Assembly: GCA_021784555.1 (NCBI GenBank)
Contig: JAJYHY010000050.1
Location: 1-32,235, forward strand
Source: a bacterium
Lineage (GTDB): Bacteria > Verrucomicrobiota > Verrucomicrobiia > Limisphaerales > UBA8199
Direction of reading: 5' to 3'
DNA length: 32,235 nucleotides
The notes beneath the pieces were generated by a model. That model saw only the letters and a program-made list of their open reading frames with translations. It made no database searches and was not told where the DNA came from. Shown here in pieces: positions 31,995 to 32,235 of the stretch. Each line of letters opens with the position of its first letter. The first letter of the stretch is position 1. The position numbers were made by a program, and so were the translations under genes.

Positions 31995-32235
31995 ATCCCG
32001 CCCAACAATCGGACGCACACGAACCGCCGTCTCCCCTTCCAGTTCGAGTGTTGGGGGTTTTGAGGGCCGCCAGCTTGGCGTTCGGCGGTGGCCCCGACGA
32101 CGACTGACTTTCCTATCGGCCCTTTTGGTCACGAGCGTTGAGCGTGTGGGGCGCAACGGTGCTCCGGCCCAACAGGAACGGTAACGCCGCCGAACCAGGC
32201 GCTTTAGCCGACGTGCGTGGTTACGGCTCCGCCTC
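31995..32235 (+). other. Gene-free end of window with possible second attC-like site
   Basis: GCCCAAC at 32000-32006 (R''-like) and GTTGAGC at 32137-32143 (R'-like, fits GTTRRRY) enclose 144 bases with an internal stem ACCGCCG / CGGCGGT. The outer pairing is poor, so this is only suggestive. A further GCCCAAC occurs at 32167-32173. I see no gene in this stretch. Confidence 0.25.

Overview
The window looks like a chromosomal piece of a GC-rich Verrucomicrobiota bacterium, most likely of the Pedosphaera/Limisphaera type. This is inference from gene content and style, not from a marker gene. The clues are an H-X9-DG type prepilin with the FTLIELL start, a GldA/GldF/GldG/DUF4340 operon, a DUF6786-like protein, an RCC1-type propeller, a secreted protein ending in QRFYRI, and intergenic hairpin and simple-sequence repeats that translate as FGFRIS-like strings. 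Many neighbouring genes are coupled by ATGA stop/start overlaps and few have a Shine-Dalgarno sequence.

Layout. 1-1184 (minus): an LpoB-like lipoprotein and the 5' part of a COG3014-like lipoprotein. 1185-2102: gene-free, with three tandem 175-bp repeats. 2103-4458 (minus): nfeD, slipin and an FmdB zinc ribbon, a membrane-quality-control type operon. 4975-10028 (minus): a four-gene Gld-type ABC operon (ATPase, permease, GldG-like, DUF4340). 10429-13512 (plus): a small lipoprotein and an MMPL/RND exporter, separated by a hairpin element inside a short direct repeat. 13796-17575: a plastic region with a marR gene, a truncated prepilin fused to a piece of antitoxin gene, a duplicated remnant of the MMPL 3' end, and intact vapBC and hipBA toxin-antitoxin pairs. 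17699-19675 (minus): a secreted fibronectin-III protein with a C25-peptidase-like core. 20099-23002 (minus): a double ABC-2 permease fused to an RCC1-like propeller. 23107-24327 (plus): a DUF6786-like secreted protein. 24519-24899 (minus): a retropepsin-like protein next to a perfect 40-bp palindrome. 25027-28877 (minus): five genes for an N-acylated amino-sugar glycan (nucleotidyltransferase, aminotransferase, NeuD acyltransferase, GT2 glycosyltransferase, DUF2304). 29193-31022 (plus): parE, without parC behind it. 31024-32235: a small SD-coupled ORF, then a degenerate stretch that resembles remnants of integron gene cassettes, with an attC-like structure at 31572-31674 and 5'-truncated genes.

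The most unusual observations are the ABC permease-RCC1 fusion, the attC-like cassette remnants after parE, the mosaic of duplicated gene ends between 13.4 and 15.9 kb, the displaced start of the MMPL gene, and several large perfect dyads. I did not find CRISPR arrays, rRNA, tRNA or an intact transposase.
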